Shown: positions 26,347 through 35,864 of the stretch, piece after piece
Position numbering within the stretch: position 1 is the first letter of the stretch
Layout: every line of letters begins with the position of its first letter
Origin: Spirochaetota bacterium
GTDB taxonomy: Bacteria; Spirochaetota; Spirochaetia; Treponematales; UBA12059
Assembly: GCA_018262985.1 (NCBI GenBank)
Contig: JADFDI010000005.1
Span: forward strand, 124,001-188,000
DNA length: 64,000 nt
Direction: 5' to 3'
Notes under the pieces: generated by a model
The model's database searches: none
What the model was told of the DNA's origin: nothing
Seen by the model: the letters and a program-made list of their open reading frames with translations, nothing else
Made by a program: the position numbers and the translations under genes

Positions 26347-26697
26347 ATGACGAAGCTATCGAAGGACCAATGCCTGTCGGCGATCGCCTCGGGCGAATTC
26401 GGGACGGAGATCACGGGAACCGCGCGGCGGGTGGCCGTCGTGCTTACCCAGGGCTGGTGCCCCCAGTGGGTACATTTGCGCCGCAAGCTAGAAAGCCTTT
26501 CCGGGCCGGACGACCCGGCCGTGTTCTGGGTCGAGTACGACGTCGAACCCTTCTTCGACGAATTCATGGCCTGGAAGGAAGAGGTCCTGGGGAACCGCGA
26601 GGTGCCCTACGTTCGCTACTATCGTGACGGGACGCTCGTAGCGGAAAGCAACTACACGGATCTCCCAGGATTCCTGGCCCGTTTCGGACGCGATTAG
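26347..26697 (+). CDS. Thioredoxin-fold protein with CPQW in place of CxxC
   Basis: 116 residues. The pattern VAVVLTQGWCPQWVHLRRKL, then FWVEYDVEPFFDEF, then VPYVRYYRDGTLVAES follows thioredoxin order (active-site helix, central strand, cis-Pro strand with VPY). The active site reads WCPQW, so only the first cysteine is kept and classical dithiol exchange is impossible; it may act as a monothiol or binding protein. Seven bases separate its stop from the MATE gene, so they are probably co-transcribed. The reading frame stays open upstream through the repeat array; whether that is translated is unknown. Confidence 0.7.
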   Translation: MTKLSKDQCLSAIASGEFGTEITGTARRVAVVLTQGWCPQWVHLRRKLESLSGPDDPAVFWVEYDVEPFFDEFMAWKEEVLGNREVPYVRYYRDGTLVAESNYTDLPGFLARFGRD

Positions 26698-26703
26698 GCG
26701 GCG

Positions 26704-28173
26704 ATGATGTCGAAGTCGCGCGTTCCTCTCGTCGGCCCTTGGTCGTTCTACCGCTCCGCGCTGGGCGTCGCCGTGCCGGTGATGCTCCAACAGGCCGTCA
26801 TGAGCCTCGTGTCCCTCGTGGACAACTTCATGGTGGCCGGCTTGGGCGACGCGCGCATGGCCGCGGTGAACGTGGCGAACCAGGTGAACTTCGTCTACTT
26901 CGTGGTGCTCTTCACGCTCTGCGGCGCCGGCGGCATCTACCTGTCGCAGTTCAAGGGCGCGGGCGACGAAGAAGGGATGCGCCAGGCTTACCGCTTCAAG
27001 CTGGCGGCCTCGCTGCTGGTGTCGGGCATCTGGCTCGTACTGACGCTCGCCATTCCCGAGCGCATGGTCGCCCTCATGCTGGGGGGCAACCCCGCGGCGC
27101 CTGAAATCATCGCCGAGGCGGCCGGTTATCTCCGCATCGTCAGCATCGCCTGGATCCCGATGGCCGTGTCGACCTCGATCGCGACCGGGCTGCGGGAGAT
27201 CGGGCGTGCCCGGCCGCCGCTCTACATTTCGGTGGCGGCGACCCTGGTCAACACCTTCTTCAACTGGCTGCTCATCTACGGCTCGCTCGGGGCGCCCCGG
27301 CTCGGCGTTAACGGAGCTGCCATCGCGACGGTGATCGCGCGGCTCGTCGAGTTCGCGGCCTTCCTCGCCTTCGTCCGGATCGACCGGACGGTCTTCATCC
27401 CGAGGCTGCGCGAGCTCGCGCGCGTGAACCTCAAGCTTTTCGTCGAGGTGGTGAGGAAGTCCGGACCGATGCTGTTGTCCGAGACCACCTGGGTGGTCTC
27501 GGAGACGGTCATCACGGCGCTCTACAACGGGCGGGGCGGCGCCGAGGTCGTCGCGGGCATGGCGGCCGGCTGGACCATCGCCAACGTCTTCTTCCTGGTA
27601 TTCACCGGCATCCACACGGCCACCGGCGTGACCGTGGGGGGCTCCCTCGGGGCGGACCGGCTCGACGAAGCCCGCGACCGGGCGCGCTGGATACAATCCG
27701 GGGCGGTCGTCGCGGGAGCGGCGCTCGGCGCGCTCGAGGCGCTTTCCACGCTCGGCATACCCATAGTGTTCGGAAACCTGAGCGCCGAGGCCCGCGAGGT
27801 GAGCCGCGGGCTCCTCTTCGTCATCTCCGCGTACCTGCCGCTCTGGGCTCTGATCAACGCGCAGTTCGCCGTCTCGCGCGCGGGCGGCGACACGATGATG
27901 GGAATGATCGTCGACGTGGGCGTGAACCTCGGGCTCTTCCTGCCGGGCGCTTTCGCGCTCGCGTTGCTCACTCCGATCGGTCCGGTGCCCATGTTCGCGC
28001 TGCTCAAGACCACGGACTTCGTGAAGTGGCTGGCGGCCTGGCTCTGGCTTCGCGGCGAGCGCTGGGTGCGCAACCTGACCCGCGGGCACGCCGGCGGAAC
28101 CGGGCCCGGCGTGGAGGCGGAAGCGATAGCCGCGGTGGGAGCGGGCACGTCCGCCGGCGCCATGGCCGACTAG
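26704..28173 (+). CDS. MATE-family multidrug/Na+ antiporter
   Basis: 489 residues, about twelve helices in two homologous halves, the normal MATE size. N-terminal half signature VAVPVMLQQAVMSLVSLVDNFMVAGLG; the second half begins near MLLSETTWVVSETVITALY. Exports cationic compounds in exchange for H+ or Na+. Two ATGs in tandem (26704, 26707). The Ala/Gly-rich tail after residue ~465 is dispensable-looking. Confidence 0.93.
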   Translation: MMSKSRVPLVGPWSFYRSALGVAVPVMLQQAVMSLVSLVDNFMVAGLGDARMAAVNVANQVNFVYFVVLFTLCGAGGIYLSQFKGAGDEEGMRQAYRFKLAASLLVSGIWLVLTLAIPERMVALMLGGNPAAPEIIAEAAGYLRIVSIAWIPMAVSTSIATGLREIGRARPPLYISVAATLVNTFFNWLLIYGSLGAPRLGVNGAAIATVIARLVEFAAFLAFVRIDRTVFIPRLRELARVNLKLFVEVVRKSGPMLLSETTWVVSETVITALYNGRGGAEVVAGMAAGWTIANVFFLVFTGIHTATGVTVGGSLGADRLDEARDRARWIQSGAVVAGAALGALEALSTLGIPIVFGNLSAEAREVSRGLLFVISAYLPLWALINAQFAVSRAGGDTMMGMIVDVGVNLGLFLPGAFALALLTPIGPVPMFALLKTTDFVKWLAAWLWLRGERWVRNLTRGHAGGTGPGVEAEAIAAVGAGTSAGAMAD

Positions 28174-28193
28174 GGCGAGGAGCGAAGCGCGGC

Positions 28194-28222
28194 TTGCCGC
28201 GTTTCGCGATTCGCTATATCCT
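28194..28222 (+). promoter_or_regulatory. Putative promoter of the hybrid kinase gene
   Basis: TTGCCG (28194-28199), 17-bp spacer, TATCCT (28217-28222); ATG 28237 is 14 bases further. Confidence 0.45.
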
Positions 28223-28236
28223 CGCTTCGAAAGCCC

Positions 28237-30936
28237 ATGAAATACGCCCGCTTCCGCCCGTTCTCCCAGATCGCTCGGATTTTCAGGGGGACCCTCGCGG
28301 CGCGCGCCGCGGGGGCGGTCGCCGCGGCGACGATACTGCCGCTCGCGGTGACGGGCTTTCTCGCGTACCGGTTGGCCGCCTACTCCTTCGAGGAGAGCGC
28401 CCGCGGCCAGGTGCAGGACGCGGTGCTCGGGGCGCTCGAGCTCGTGGACGAACACCGGCTGCGGGTGGAACACGGCGAGGAAACGTTCGAATCGGCCATC
28501 TCGCGCCTCAGGCGGGTCTACGCGGGCCGCCTTTCCGAATTCCGGGTCGCGTCCTTCAGCGTCACCTTCCTGGTGCGCCTGTTCGTGGAGCTGGGGATCG
28601 ACGCTTCGGAGCTGGTCGTTTCGCCGCTGGATTCCAGCCTGTCGTGGTCGTCGCGCAAGATAGGGCGGATCGAATCGGGCGCCTACATCGTCGACGACCC
28701 GGAACTCGTGCGAGCGCTCGAGACCACGCTCGAAGGCCTTCCCTTCCGGAAGCAGCAGGAATTCGCCAACGGACCCATGCAGCTCAGGCTCGTCTACGAC
28801 CTCTCGAAGGCCGCCGTGCGCATACGCTCCTCGGGTTACGTCTTCGCGTTGAGTTTCGCGGAGGACGACGACGGCGACGGGAAGTTGCACGAGATCTTCC
28901 ACCCGCGCCTTTCCTCGGTCGACGCCTCGGACATCACGAACGCTGAGGGCGAAGCGGTCGCCCGCGGTCTCGTCGCGCTCGCGGGCACGCTCGCCTCGCG
29001 GCCCGAGGGCGAGCTGGCATGGACCGAATACGTCTGGGAGAATCCCGGCGAACCCCGGCCCCGCTCCAAGCTGACCTACGTCGCTTATTACCGAGCCTGG
29101 AATTGGGTCATCGCGGCCGGCCTCTACCGCGACGAGTTCTTCGCGCCTCTCCGGACGGTGCGCATCTTCCTCACCCTCTCGGTCCTGGTCTTCGGACTGG
29201 CGACGGCCGCGCTGGCGTATCGCGCGACGCTCACCTGGTTCGTGCGGCGGATCGAGACCCTGGTCGGCGGGATCAGCGCCGTGGAGAAAGGATCCTACCT
29301 CCCGGGCCTGCCCGAAACCTGGCGCGACGAGCTCGGAGATATAGCGAGGGCCGTCAACGCCATGGCGGCCGCCATCGGGGATCGCGAGAACCGCCTCGAC
29401 GACCTCCGCGCCTTCCAGAGCGGGTTACTCGACGCCCTGCCGACCCCGATACTCGTGGTGAATCCGATGGGACGCATCGAGGCCTGGAACGAAGCCGCCA
29501 TCGACGTGTTCGGACGCGAGCCGGAAGCCCTGATGGGGCGCGGACTGGCGCAGGCGTGTCCCGCGCTCGCCGAGCTCGGCGCCGACGTGGAGCGGACGCG
29601 GTCCCTCCGCGAACGGCAGTCCTTCGTCCGCAGGGAATTCGACATGCCGGGACGGCGGGCGTTCTCGGTGGTGCTCGAGCCCCTGGGCCCGGCCTCGGCG
29701 ACGAGCGTCGTGATCTCGTTCTTCGACCTGGCGGACGTCGACCGGCTCGAGCGGCAGCTCCGGCGCTCGCAGAAGCTGGAGACGGTCGGCACCCTCGCGG
29801 CCGGGCTCGCCCACGACCTCAACAACGTGCTCGGGGGCATCGTCGGTACGGCCAGCGTGCTCGGCCTGTCGGCCGACGATCCGCAGCCGCCGGACAGGGC
29901 CGAGGTCCAGGAAGCGGTGCAGTCGATACTCCGCTCCTCCCGCAATGCCGCCGAGGTGGTCCGGCAGCTCCTCGTCCTTTCGCGTCGGCAGGAGATGACG
30001 CTCGCCCCCGTGGATCTGGCTTCGCTCGTGGATTCGACCGTCAGGCTCTGCCGACGGACCTTCGACCCATCGATAGAGATCGCGTTCGAGCGGCCGGGGT
30101 CTCCATGCATGGCAATGGGCGAAGCCGTCCAGCTGGAACAGGCCTTGCTCAACCTGCTGGTCAACGCCCGCGACGCCATGACCACGATGAGGGCGGAAGG
30201 TGAATCGCGCGGCGGATTGGTCACGGTCAAGCTGGAGCGGATGCGTCTCGAATCCACCGACGAGGCGCCGGGATCCGATTCGTCCGCTCCGTGGGCGATA
30301 TCCGTGACGGACCAGGGAGTCGGAATCGGATCCGAGACGCTCGATCGCATCTTCGATCCGTTTTTCACCACCAAGATCGGCGGAAAGGGCTCCGGTCTCG
30401 GCCTTACCATGGTCTACGGCATCGCCGAACGCCACGGGGGCTCGGTGCACGTGGAGTCGGCCCTGGGACGCGGCACGAGGATCGAGCTGCGGTTGCCCGC
30501 CCTCGCGTCGGAGGTCGGCGCCGAAGCGGCGCCGGAGCCCGCGGTTCGCCCGATGGTCTCCGGCAAGGGCCTGGGCCGGGTGCTCGTGGTCGAGGACGAC
30601 GCGGTGATGCTCGAAAGCATCGGACGCATGCTGAAGGTGTGCGGGTACGAGGCTTCGGGCGAGAGCCGCGGCGAGGCGGCCGTACGGCGCTTCGAGGCGG
30701 CCTCGGAAGCTTACGTGGCGGCGGTGCTGGACCTGGCCATGCCGGGAATGTCCGGCCTCGACCTGGCCTTGGCGCTCCGGGCCCGCCGTTCCGACGTGCC
30801 CATCCTGCTGGTTTCCGGTTACGACGAGGATGAGCGCATCGATCGGGCCCGCGCCTTGCCGAAGCTCAAGTTCCTCAGGAAGCCGTTCGGCATCGAAGCC
30901 CTGAGCGTGGCGCTCGGCAGTCTTCTAGGGCGCTAG
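28237..30936 (+). CDS. Hybrid sensor histidine kinase (Cache-HAMP-PAS-HK-receiver)
   Basis: 899 residues. Helix 1 at ~25-45; extracytoplasmic Cache-type sensor to ~305; helix 2 ~307-327; HAMP (VRRIETLVGGISAVEKG); PAS domain about 385-500 (LLDALPTPILVVNPMGRIEAWN); HisKA with LAAGLAHDLNNVLGGI (His about 526); ATPase with NLLVNARDAM, DQGVGIG, FFTTKIGGKGSGLGL; C-terminal receiver VLVVEDDAVMLESI with phospho-Asp in VLDLAMPGMSG (about 832) and the conserved Lys in FLRKPFG. Self-contained phosphorelay lacking an output domain. No phosphotransferase or regulator is adjacent. Confidence 0.93.
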   Translation: MKYARFRPFSQIARIFRGTLAARAAGAVAAATILPLAVTGFLAYRLAAYSFEESARGQVQDAVLGALELVDEHRLRVEHGEETFESAISRLRRVYAGRLSEFRVASFSVTFLVRLFVELGIDASELVVSPLDSSLSWSSRKIGRIESGAYIVDDPELVRALETTLEGLPFRKQQEFANGPMQLRLVYDLSKAAVRIRSSGYVFALSFAEDDDGDGKLHEIFHPRLSSVDASDITNAEGEAVARGLVALAGTLASRPEGELAWTEYVWENPGEPRPRSKLTYVAYYRAWNWVIAAGLYRDEFFAPLRTVRIFLTLSVLVFGLATAALAYRATLTWFVRRIETLVGGISAVEKGSYLPGLPETWRDELGDIARAVNAMAAAIGDRENRLDDLRAFQSGLLDALPTPILVVNPMGRIEAWNEAAIDVFGREPEALMGRGLAQACPALAELGADVERTRSLRERQSFVRREFDMPGRRAFSVVLEPLGPASATSVVISFFDLADVDRLERQLRRSQKLETVGTLAAGLAHDLNNVLGGIVGTASVLGLSADDPQPPDRAEVQEAVQSILRSSRNAAEVVRQLLVLSRRQEMTLAPVDLASLVDSTVRLCRRTFDPSIEIAFERPGSPCMAMGEAVQLEQALLNLLVNARDAMTTMRAEGESRGGLVTVKLERMRLESTDEAPGSDSSAPWAISVTDQGVGIGSETLDRIFDPFFTTKIGGKGSGLGLTMVYGIAERHGGSVHVESALGRGTRIELRLPALASEVGAEAAPEPAVRPMVSGKGLGRVLVVEDDAVMLESIGRMLKVCGYEASGESRGEAAVRRFEAASEAYVAAVLDLAMPGMSGLDLALALRARRSDVPILLVSGYDEDERIDRARALPKLKFLRKPFGIEALSVALGSLLGR

Positions 30937-31406
30937 ACGCCGATCGGTCCGGCTGGCCGGCCGCGATTGGTCCGCCTCCGGAACCCCTTCGGCGCCAGCC
31001 GCGCGAGGGCCGCCGCCACGGCCAGGCCCGCGGCGATCGCCCCGGCGAGCATCAGCGTCGCGAACCCCGTGCCCGCCGCCGCGCTCGCGTCGCCCGCGGT
31101 GGCCTGGCTCATCGTGTAGAACATACCTCCGCCGGGCACGAGCGGGATGATCGACGCCACGATGATGACGGTGGCCGGGGTGCGCATCAACGTGGCGACC
31201 AGCTCGGCGTAGAGCCCGACCGCGATCGCCGCGACGAAGTACGCCATGGGGTCGGAGCCGGACCAGGCGCCGGCGAACAGGCGCATGCCCCAGGCCAGGG
31301 CGCCCCCCGCGGCGGCGAGCGGCAGGTCGCGGGGCTTCGCGCGGAAAATGAGGGCGAAGCCGAAGGTGGCCATCGCGGAAACGCCCATCTGGGCGATGCC
31401 GTTCAC
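30933..31406 (-). CDS. ThrE_2-type threonine/serine exporter subunit
   Basis: 157 residues from GTG 31406, overlapping the upstream stop (GTGA). Short membrane protein of the ThrE C-terminal half family (DUF3815): helices around MGVSAMATFGFALIF, LPLAAAGGALAWGMRL, YFVAAIAVGLYAELV, VIIVASIIPLVPGGGMFY and a last helix. It pairs with the preceding ThrE N-terminal-type protein; in Corynebacterium ThrE the two are fused. Likely exports threonine/serine. Confidence 0.9.
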   Translation of the reverse strand: MNGIAQMGVSAMATFGFALIFRAKPRDLPLAAAGGALAWGMRLFAGAWSGSDPMAYFVAAIAVGLYAELVATLMRTPATVIIVASIIPLVPGGGMFYTMSQATAGDASAAAGTGFATLMLAGAIAAGLAVAAALARLAPKGFRRRTNRGRPAGPIGV

Positions 31407-32191
31407 GCCAGCACCCCCGTCAGGAGCATCCAGGTTTCGAGGCCGACGCCGCTGCCGATGGAGATTCCGGCCGCGGACATGAACGCGTCGGTCATGCGCG
31501 CGATTCCGGCCACCAGGTCCCCCGCGATGATGTCGCGTATGCCGTTGGTGATGGTCACGCCCGGCACGAGGAGCATGATGGCGCCGATGATCGCCTTGTC
31601 GGCGGCGTCCGCGAGGCCCCAATGCGCGGCGGCCATGCAGAGGAAGGCGGTGATGGCGCCGCCCGCGATGTTCGCGAAGAAGTCGGAGACCCGCGCGCGC
31701 TGTATCCTCTGGACCATCCGGCCGAGGGCGATGCCGACCGCGCCCGCGACGAGCGCGTCCTTCCACGAACCGCCGAACAGCAGGGAGAAGAAGCCCGCTC
31801 CGAGCGCCGCTCCCGGAATCGCCAGCCAGGCGGGATACGAGCTTCGGGTCTCGAGGGCGCAAAGCTCCGCCTCCACCGCGTCGAAGCCGAGCTCTCCCGC
31901 GGTGGCCCTCCGGGCGAGCGAGTCAATCGCCGAGATCCGCTCCAGGTTCATTTGGCGCGTGCGCACGCGTCGGACGAGCGCGCGCGATTTCCCGTCCTCC
32001 CCGTCGCACGAGAGCATGAAACCGGTCGGCGTCGCGAAGCTTTCGCCGTTCCAGGCTCCGAACGCGGTGAGGAAGGCCAGCATGGCCTCTTCCGCGCGGT
32101 AGGTCTCGCCGCCGCTTTCGAGCACGAGGCGTCCGGCGTCCGCCGCCACCCGGAGCGCCGAGTCGGCATCCGGAGCGTCGCGCGCGATCAT
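31403..32191 (-). CDS. ThrE-type threonine/serine exporter large subunit (DUF1212)
   Basis: 262 residues. N-terminal soluble helical part with the family pattern ALRVAADAGRLVLESGGETYRAEE, then five membrane helices from WLAIPGAALGAGFFSLLF onward and IIGAIMLLVPGVTITNGIRDIIAGD, the conserved pore-type loop. The start overlaps the stop of the upstream barrel gene (ATGA) and its stop overlaps ThrE_2. Split ThrE exporter. Confidence 0.92.
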   Translation of the reverse strand: MIARDAPDADSALRVAADAGRLVLESGGETYRAEEAMLAFLTAFGAWNGESFATPTGFMLSCDGEDGKSRALVRRVRTRQMNLERISAIDSLARRATAGELGFDAVEAELCALETRSSYPAWLAIPGAALGAGFFSLLFGGSWKDALVAGAVGIALGRMVQRIQRARVSDFFANIAGGAITAFLCMAAAHWGLADAADKAIIGAIMLLVPGVTITNGIRDIIAGDLVAGIARMTDAFMSAAGISIGSGVGLETWMLLTGVLA

Positions 32192-32940
32192 GGCGCGGGG
32201 GAATCCGCGGCGGAGCCGCCGGCCTCCCCGGAGACGCTTCCGGCGGGCGGCGCGGCTTCCGCCGCGCGCTTCAACGCGAGGCGCACGCCGAGGCTGAAGT
32301 GCAGGATGGCCCCGTCGAGGGCCATCGCCGGATCGGCGTCGGTCCAGAGGTTGGCGAGAGGGTAGAGGCCCCGGATCCCGGCGGCCAGCGACATCCGCGG
32401 CGCGAGCTCGACTTCGAACCCGATCAGCGCCTCCGCGAACAAGTATCTGGCCTGCCCGAAAAACCAGGCGTTGAGCTCGAGCGGGGTCTGTCCCCCCGCC
32501 GCCACCCGGACTAGCACGACCGGTCCCAACCCGACGGTCGGAGCGAAGCTCCCTGCCAGGCGCGGCGCGTAGACGAAGGGGGCGCGGAGCAGCAAGCCGG
32601 CGGTCCAGGACGACGCCGCGGATTCCGCGGGGGCCGGAACGGCGCGGGGAAGCTCGAGGACGGGGCCGGTGGCTGGTTGGGTGTCGAGCAGCTCCGAGTA
32701 ATAGGAAAACACGTCGAAGCCGGGTTCGAACGACAGGGTCGAGCCGGGGAAGATCAGAAGCGGGAACCCGAGGCCGACGGTTCCGGCGATCGGTCCCGCC
32801 GCGCTGTCGGTCGCGGGAACGCCGTTCGCCACCAGCGCGAAGCCGAAACGCGGCGTCAGCGCCTCGAGCTCGATGGCGTACGCGGCCATGGACCAGGCCA
32901 GCAGGAGCGACAGGACGATGCGCTTCGGGGAAAGGCTCAT
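32188..32940 (-). CDS. Predicted outer membrane barrel protein, unknown family
   Basis: 250 residues from ATG 32940 (GAGGTG nine bases upstream; a GTG at 32946 is the alternative). Signal peptide (IVLSLLLAWSMAAYA). The mature sequence alternates polar and aromatic residues in strand-like stretches (RFGFALV, GTVGLGFPLLIF, RYLFAEALIGFEVEL, ILHFSLGVRLAL), typical of an 8-10 strand barrel, with an Ala/Pro-rich tail. No named family. Coupled to the ThrE genes, which is odd for an outer membrane protein and may mean shared regulation only. Confidence 0.65.
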   Translation of the reverse strand: MSLSPKRIVLSLLLAWSMAAYAIELEALTPRFGFALVANGVPATDSAAGPIAGTVGLGFPLLIFPGSTLSFEPGFDVFSYYSELLDTQPATGPVLELPRAVPAPAESAASSWTAGLLLRAPFVYAPRLAGSFAPTVGLGPVVLVRVAAGGQTPLELNAWFFGQARYLFAEALIGFEVELAPRMSLAAGIRGLYPLANLWTDADPAMALDGAILHFSLGVRLALKRAAEAAPPAGSVSGEAGGSAADSPAP

Positions 32941-32958
32941 CGGCACACCTCGCTACGA

Positions 32959-34089
32959 CTATAGCGCGGAGGCGCGTCCGGGGCCAGCGAGCGGCCGTAC
33001 GAGGACGCCGCTCCCCGCGGAGTCGGGAAAGCGCTCCACCCACCAGGAGAGCAGGAGCACGAGCGATTCGTCCGGCTCGCCATGCAGCAAGGCGCCGTTC
33101 CAGGTGGCTTCCGGCGACGGCGCGACGAGCTCCGCGTCGGAAATTTCCACTTGCCCGTCCTTGATTCGCGCCACCTTGCCGGGACCTCGAGGGAAGGCCG
33201 CGAAGGCGACGGTGCTCGACGCGTCCAGCGCGGCGACGAGCTCGACGGCGGATTCAGGAGTCCCGTCGCCGATGGCGTACCAGGTACCGTCTCCGCGGGG
33301 TTTCCGCGCGAAGGCCAGCATCCTGCCGCCGCCGGCTTCCTCGGACAGGCTTTCTAGCGCGGCGCGAAGCGCAGGCGGCGCCATTCGGGCGGGACGGGGC
33401 GCCAGCAGTCGCTCGAAGTCGGTCAGGGACAGCGCTTCGACCTTCCCGCCGGGCGGGACGAGCCAGCGCGAGGTTTCGACGCGTTCGCCTCCGGCTCGCC
33501 GCGTAGCGACGAGGAGGCTGCCGTCCTCGAGGCGGTGCATCGCGTAGACGCTCGCCGAATCGATGGGATCGGGAAGCGCTTCTTCGGTCCATGCGCCCGT
33601 CCCAGCGTCCAGCCTGAGCAGGGATCCGCCCGAGTCCGGACCGGATTCTTCGGGATGGCGATACAGCGAGAGCAGGAAACTGCCGTCGGCGTCTGCTAGC
33701 ATGGAGCCGACCGTCCTTCCCGCGAACTCCGGGGAAGGGAGCTCCTTCAGCCTGAGCGTCCGGGTTCGCGTTTCGAGCTCGAGGATGACGGTTCCCGCGC
33801 GGTTGATCGCGACCGCGGCCCTCGCGCCGGCGGAGGCGAACGCCGCGACGAAGCCCGCCTCGTGGGCGGGCGCGAAAGGCTGGGCGCTCCGGAGGCCGGA
33901 GTCCGCCAGGCCCGCCCCCGAGACTGAGAGGATCAAGCCGTCCGCGTACGAAAGAGCGGGTGCTTCCTCAATCGGAGGCGGATCGGCCCTGGCGCAGGCC
34001 GCGAGCGCAAGAAAGGCGAGGACGGCCGTCGCGAGGACGGCCGTCGCCTCGAGTCTCCATCTTCCGCCGCGCGCTTCAGGACCGGGCAT
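32959..34089 (-). CDS. Secreted lipoprotein, unknown function
   Basis: 376 residues. The N-terminal signal with lipobox (AFLALAAC) marks it as a lipoprotein. The mature part has repeated beta-strand segments with DADGSFLLSLYR, RLEDGSLLVATRR and WYAIGDG, suggestive of a beta-propeller, but no named domain. GGAGA precedes ATG 34089. Eighteen bases downstream starts the barrel gene; 65 bases upstream is proS; likely all one transcript. Confidence 0.7.
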   Translation of the reverse strand: MPGPEARGGRWRLEATAVLATAVLAFLALAACARADPPPIEEAPALSYADGLILSVSGAGLADSGLRSAQPFAPAHEAGFVAAFASAGARAAVAINRAGTVILELETRTRTLRLKELPSPEFAGRTVGSMLADADGSFLLSLYRHPEESGPDSGGSLLRLDAGTGAWTEEALPDPIDSASVYAMHRLEDGSLLVATRRAGGERVETSRWLVPPGGKVEALSLTDFERLLAPRPARMAPPALRAALESLSEEAGGGRMLAFARKPRGDGTWYAIGDGTPESAVELVAALDASSTVAFAAFPRGPGKVARIKDGQVEISDAELVAPSPEATWNGALLHGEPDESLVLLLSWWVERFPDSAGSGVLVRPLAGPGRASAL

Positions 34090-34154
34090 CCGTTCTCCGG
34101 AGCCTCGCGACCGCCTCCGTTCCCGGCGGATGTCCGGGTCGGCGCCGGTCGTTC

Positions 34155-35612
34155 TCAATAATTCCGGGCGAAGACCGCGCGGTGCTTCGCAGGGGCGCCG
34201 CAGAGCGCGCAAGCGCCGGAGACGTTCTCCTGGCGGTCCATCGGCATGCAACGGAGCGTGGCCTTGGTCTCGGCCTTGAGGCCGGCTTCGCACTCGGCCG
34301 AGCCGCACCAGAGCGCTTCCGCGAAGCCGCCGGTGGCGTCCGCGGTGCCCGCGCCTTCCTTCGAGAAGAACGCGAGCATCTCCTCGCGGGTGGCGATCGG
34401 TTTCGTGTTGGCCAGGCGGAACGAGCGGGCGCGCTCGAGCAGGCTCGACTGGATTATGTCCATCAGCTCCAGGACGCGCGCCGGGGCCGCCTCCGCGGCG
34501 ACGATCTCCTTTTCGCCCGTGTCGCGGCGGACGATCACGACCTTGCCTGCCTCCATGTCCCGGGGACCGAGCTCGATGCGCACGGGCGTCCCGCGCATCT
34601 CCCATTCGGCGAACTTCCAGCCGGGGCTGTTCGAGTCGTCCGAGTCGAAGACGGCGCGGAGGCCGAGTCCCTTCAGCGCCGCCAGCAGCTTCTCGCCGTA
34701 CGCGAGCACGGCGGCCTTGGTCTCGCCCTTGTAGATGGGGACGATGACCGTCTGCTCGGGCGCGAGCGTGGGCGGCAGCACGAGGCCCTTGTCGTCCGAG
34801 TGGGTCATGATGATGGCGCCCACGAGCCGCGTCGATACGCCCCAGCTGGTCGCCCAGACGTGCTCCAGCTTCCCTTCGCGGGACTGGAACTTGACGTCGA
34901 AGGCCTTGGCGAAATTCTGCCCGAGGAAATGGGAGGTGCCCGCCTGCAGAGCCTTCCGGTCCTGCATCATGGCCTCGATGGTGTAGGTCCGCACGGCGCC
35001 GGCGAATTTCTCGCTCTCGCTCTTGATGCCGGCCACGACCGGCAGCGCGAGGAACTCCTCCGCGAACGATCGGTACACCTCGAGCATGCGGAGGGTTTCC
35101 TCCTCGGCTTCCTTCGAGGTCTCGTGCGCGGTATGGCCTTCCTGCCAGAGGAATTCCGCGGTGCGGAGGAAGAGTCGCGTACGCTTCTCCCAACGGACGA
35201 CGTTGGCCCACTGGTTGATGAGCAGGGGCAGGTCGCGCCAGGACTGGATCCAGTCGCGGTACTTGTCCCAGATGATGGTCTCGCTGGTCGGACGCAGGAC
35301 GAGGGGCTCGTCGAGCTCCTCGCCGCCGCCGTGCGTCACCACGGCCAGCTCGGGCGCGAAGCCCTCGACGTGCTCGGCTTCCTTCTTGAGGAAGCTCATG
35401 GGGATGAGCATGGGGAAGTAGGCGTTGACGTGCCCGGTGGCCTTGAAGCGGCGGTCGAGCTCGTCGCGGAGCCGCTCCCAGATCGCGTAGCCGCGCGGGC
35501 GGATGACCATGCAGCCCTTCACGGGGGAATAGTCGGCGAGCTTCGCGTTGAGGACGATGTCGAGGTACCACTGGGAGTAGTCGACGGAACGGCTCGTGAT
35601 CTTCTCTGCCAT
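34155..35612 (-). CDS. proS: Prolyl-tRNA synthetase, archaeal/eukaryotic type
   Basis: 485 residues. Class II synthetase of the ProS type 3 form: no inserted editing domain, motif 2 region ([24 protein letters not shown]), [17 protein letters not shown] (motif 2 loop), anticodon-binding domain ([10 protein letters not shown]), and a C-terminal zinc-type domain ending in an aromatic residue (ARNY), with cysteines in CGSAECE and [16 protein letters not shown] precedes ATG 35612. Charges tRNA-Pro. Confidence 0.96.
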   Translation of the reverse strand: MAEKITSRSVDYSQWYLDIVLNAKLADYSPVKGCMVIRPRGYAIWERLRDELDRRFKATGHVNAYFPMLIPMSFLKKEAEHVEGFAPELAVVTHGGGEELDEPLVLRPTSETIIWDKYRDWIQSWRDLPLLINQWANVVRWEKRTRLFLRTAEFLWQEGHTAHETSKEAEEETLRMLEVYRSFAEEFLALPVVAGIKSESEKFAGAVRTYTIEAMMQDRKALQAGTSHFLGQNFAKAFDVKFQSREGKLEHVWATSWGVSTRLVGAIIMTHSDDKGLVLPPTLAPEQTVIVPIYKGETKAAVLAYGEKLLAALKGLGLRAVFDSDDSNSPGWKFAEWEMRGTPVRIELGPRDMEAGKVVIVRRDTGEKEIVAAEAAPARVLELMDIIQSSLLERARSFRLANTKPIATREEMLAFFSKEGAGTADATGGFAEALWCGSAECEAGLKAETKATLRCMPMDRQENVSGACALCGAPAKHRAVFARNY

Positions 35613-35770
35613 GGTCGGTTCCTTGGAACGGTCGGATTTGTACGGCGATTCTACCGGAAAGCGCGGCGACTCGGCAATCGCCGGAGGGAAGGCCGCCCGG
35701 GCGCCGTCTCGGCCGACGCCGGTCCTCTCCCCCCGTCGGCTCCGTCCCCGCCGGCTCATCGAGTCGGAGA

Positions 35771-35800
35771 AAAGAAAACCGCCCACACTATCGGGGCGGT
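35771..35800 (-). terminator. Intrinsic terminator of the DUF2259 gene
   Basis: On the minus strand a 7-bp stem ACCGCCC/GGGCGGT (35794-35800 with 35778-35784), loop 9, followed by TTTTCTTTT. It separates the DUF2259 gene from proS. A motif copy GGCTCCGTCCCC (35738-35749) lies between it and proS. Confidence 0.75.
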
Positions 35801-35864
35801 CGGATGCTGAAAGCTTCCGGCGGCCTCCGCGAATCGGGCGGCGCGGCCGGAAGCCTGTGATCGC

